DNA of 63,142 nt from Lysobacteraceae bacterium NML91-0213. Lineage in GTDB: Bacteria; Pseudomonadota; Gammaproteobacteria; Xanthomonadales; Xanthomonadaceae. Made by a program: the position numbers and the translations under genes. This document shows positions 63,062-63,142 of this stretch, piece by piece; position 1 is the stretch's first letter, and every line of letters begins with the position of its first letter. The notes under the pieces are model-generated. The model was given only the letters and a program-made list of their open reading frames with translations. It made no database searches and was not told the DNA's origin. Location of the stretch: the NCBI GenBank assembly GCA_002798175.1, contig NWQL01000001.1, forward strand, positions 546,408-609,549. The letters run 5' to 3'.

Positions 63062-63142
63062 TCAAGCCAGTGCCAAGCCCTCGCTCCGTAGCTCATCGCG
63101 ACGCCTGGCATTGACGATGCCAAGCAGCTTGCGCATGCAAGC
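63062..63142 (-). CDS. IS110-family transposase, C-terminal end (partial)
   Basis: On the minus strand the window edge reads ACMRKLLGIVNARRRDEL, then RSEGLALA and a TGA at 63062-63064. ACMRKLLxIxNAxxRD is the hallmark C-terminal stretch of IS110-family transposases. Only 26 residues are present, and another reading frame is also open here, so the call is tentative. Its end lies 16 nt from the attC break. Confidence 0.5.
   Translation of the reverse strand, partial: ACMRKLLGIVNARRRDELRSEGLALA

Noticed and set aside
1..63142. CRISPR arrays, tRNA or rRNA genes, prophage or defence operons
   Set aside because: No regularly spaced direct repeats, no tRNA-like cloverleaf termini or rRNA segments, and no phage structural, restriction or other defence genes were recognised.

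Overview
The window is a dense, GC-rich bacterial chromosome segment, and its gene content and order fit a gammaproteobacterium of the family Xanthomonadaceae (Lysobacter/Luteimonas/Xanthomonas relatives). The evidence is the gene order: a yceD-rpmF-fabH-fabD-fabG-acpP-fabF-pabB-mltG-tmk-holB-pilZ cluster without plsX, rpoE-rseA-mucD followed by lepA-lepB-rnc-era-recO, nagZ-hpt-methylthioinosine phosphorylase, and an sdh operon with its own assembly factors. No rRNA, tRNA or CRISPR array was found.

Layout. Positions 1-2100 hold the end of dnaX, ybaB, recR and a HIT-family gene. Positions 2178-6630 (minus strand) are a tightly overlapping moxR / DUF58 / transglutaminase / Slp-lipoprotein operon. 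Positions 6736-9558 hold a GT39-type membrane glycosyltransferase, a Maf pyrophosphatase and a coiled-coil protein. Positions 9654-19976 are the fatty-acid synthesis cluster running into aminodeoxychorismate synthase, MltG, thymidylate kinase, DNA polymerase delta' and PilZ. After a fadB-like gene on the minus strand, 22260-31335 carry the envelope-stress sigma factor with a good sigma-E promoter, its anti-sigma factor and MucD, then lepA, lepB, rnc, era and recO. Positions 31376-39434 hold a receiver-HPt protein, YdbH/YdbL-type envelope proteins, rlmD, a CYTH protein, nagZ-hpt-mtnP-like salvage genes and a cold-shock gene. Positions 39435-39978 are gene-poor and contain a large inverted repeat. 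Positions 39979-52174 are a mixed region: aidB, pldA, a second cold-shock gene, glycine-zipper proteins, tcdA, tatD, glutaryl-CoA dehydrogenase and a fused branched-chain 2-oxoacid dehydrogenase E1. Positions 52357-61124 hold an OmpA-like lipoprotein, ygfZ, the succinate dehydrogenase operon (SDHAF4-sdhC-D-A-x-B-MAPEG-sdhE-ygfX) and lolC-lolD.

The last 1.4 kb is different in character. A BCCT transporter pseudogene (truncated, internally deleted, with an in-frame stop) is followed by visibly AT-richer DNA. This holds a small membrane-protein ORF bounded by a GTTAGGG core site and an attC-like hairpin, which is the structure of an integron gene cassette. The attC appears to be cut inside its distal core site by DNA that encodes what looks like the tail of an IS110-family transposase. 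This right edge is the most novel part of the window.

Recurring themes: several genes (yceD, era, tcdA, the SDHAF4 gene) have a -10-like hexamer so close to the start codon that the mRNA would be leaderless or nearly so. Three others (lepA, rlmD, nagZ) share an identical TGCGACAATG promoter-like decamer. Operons are strongly translationally coupled through ATGA or GTGA overlaps.
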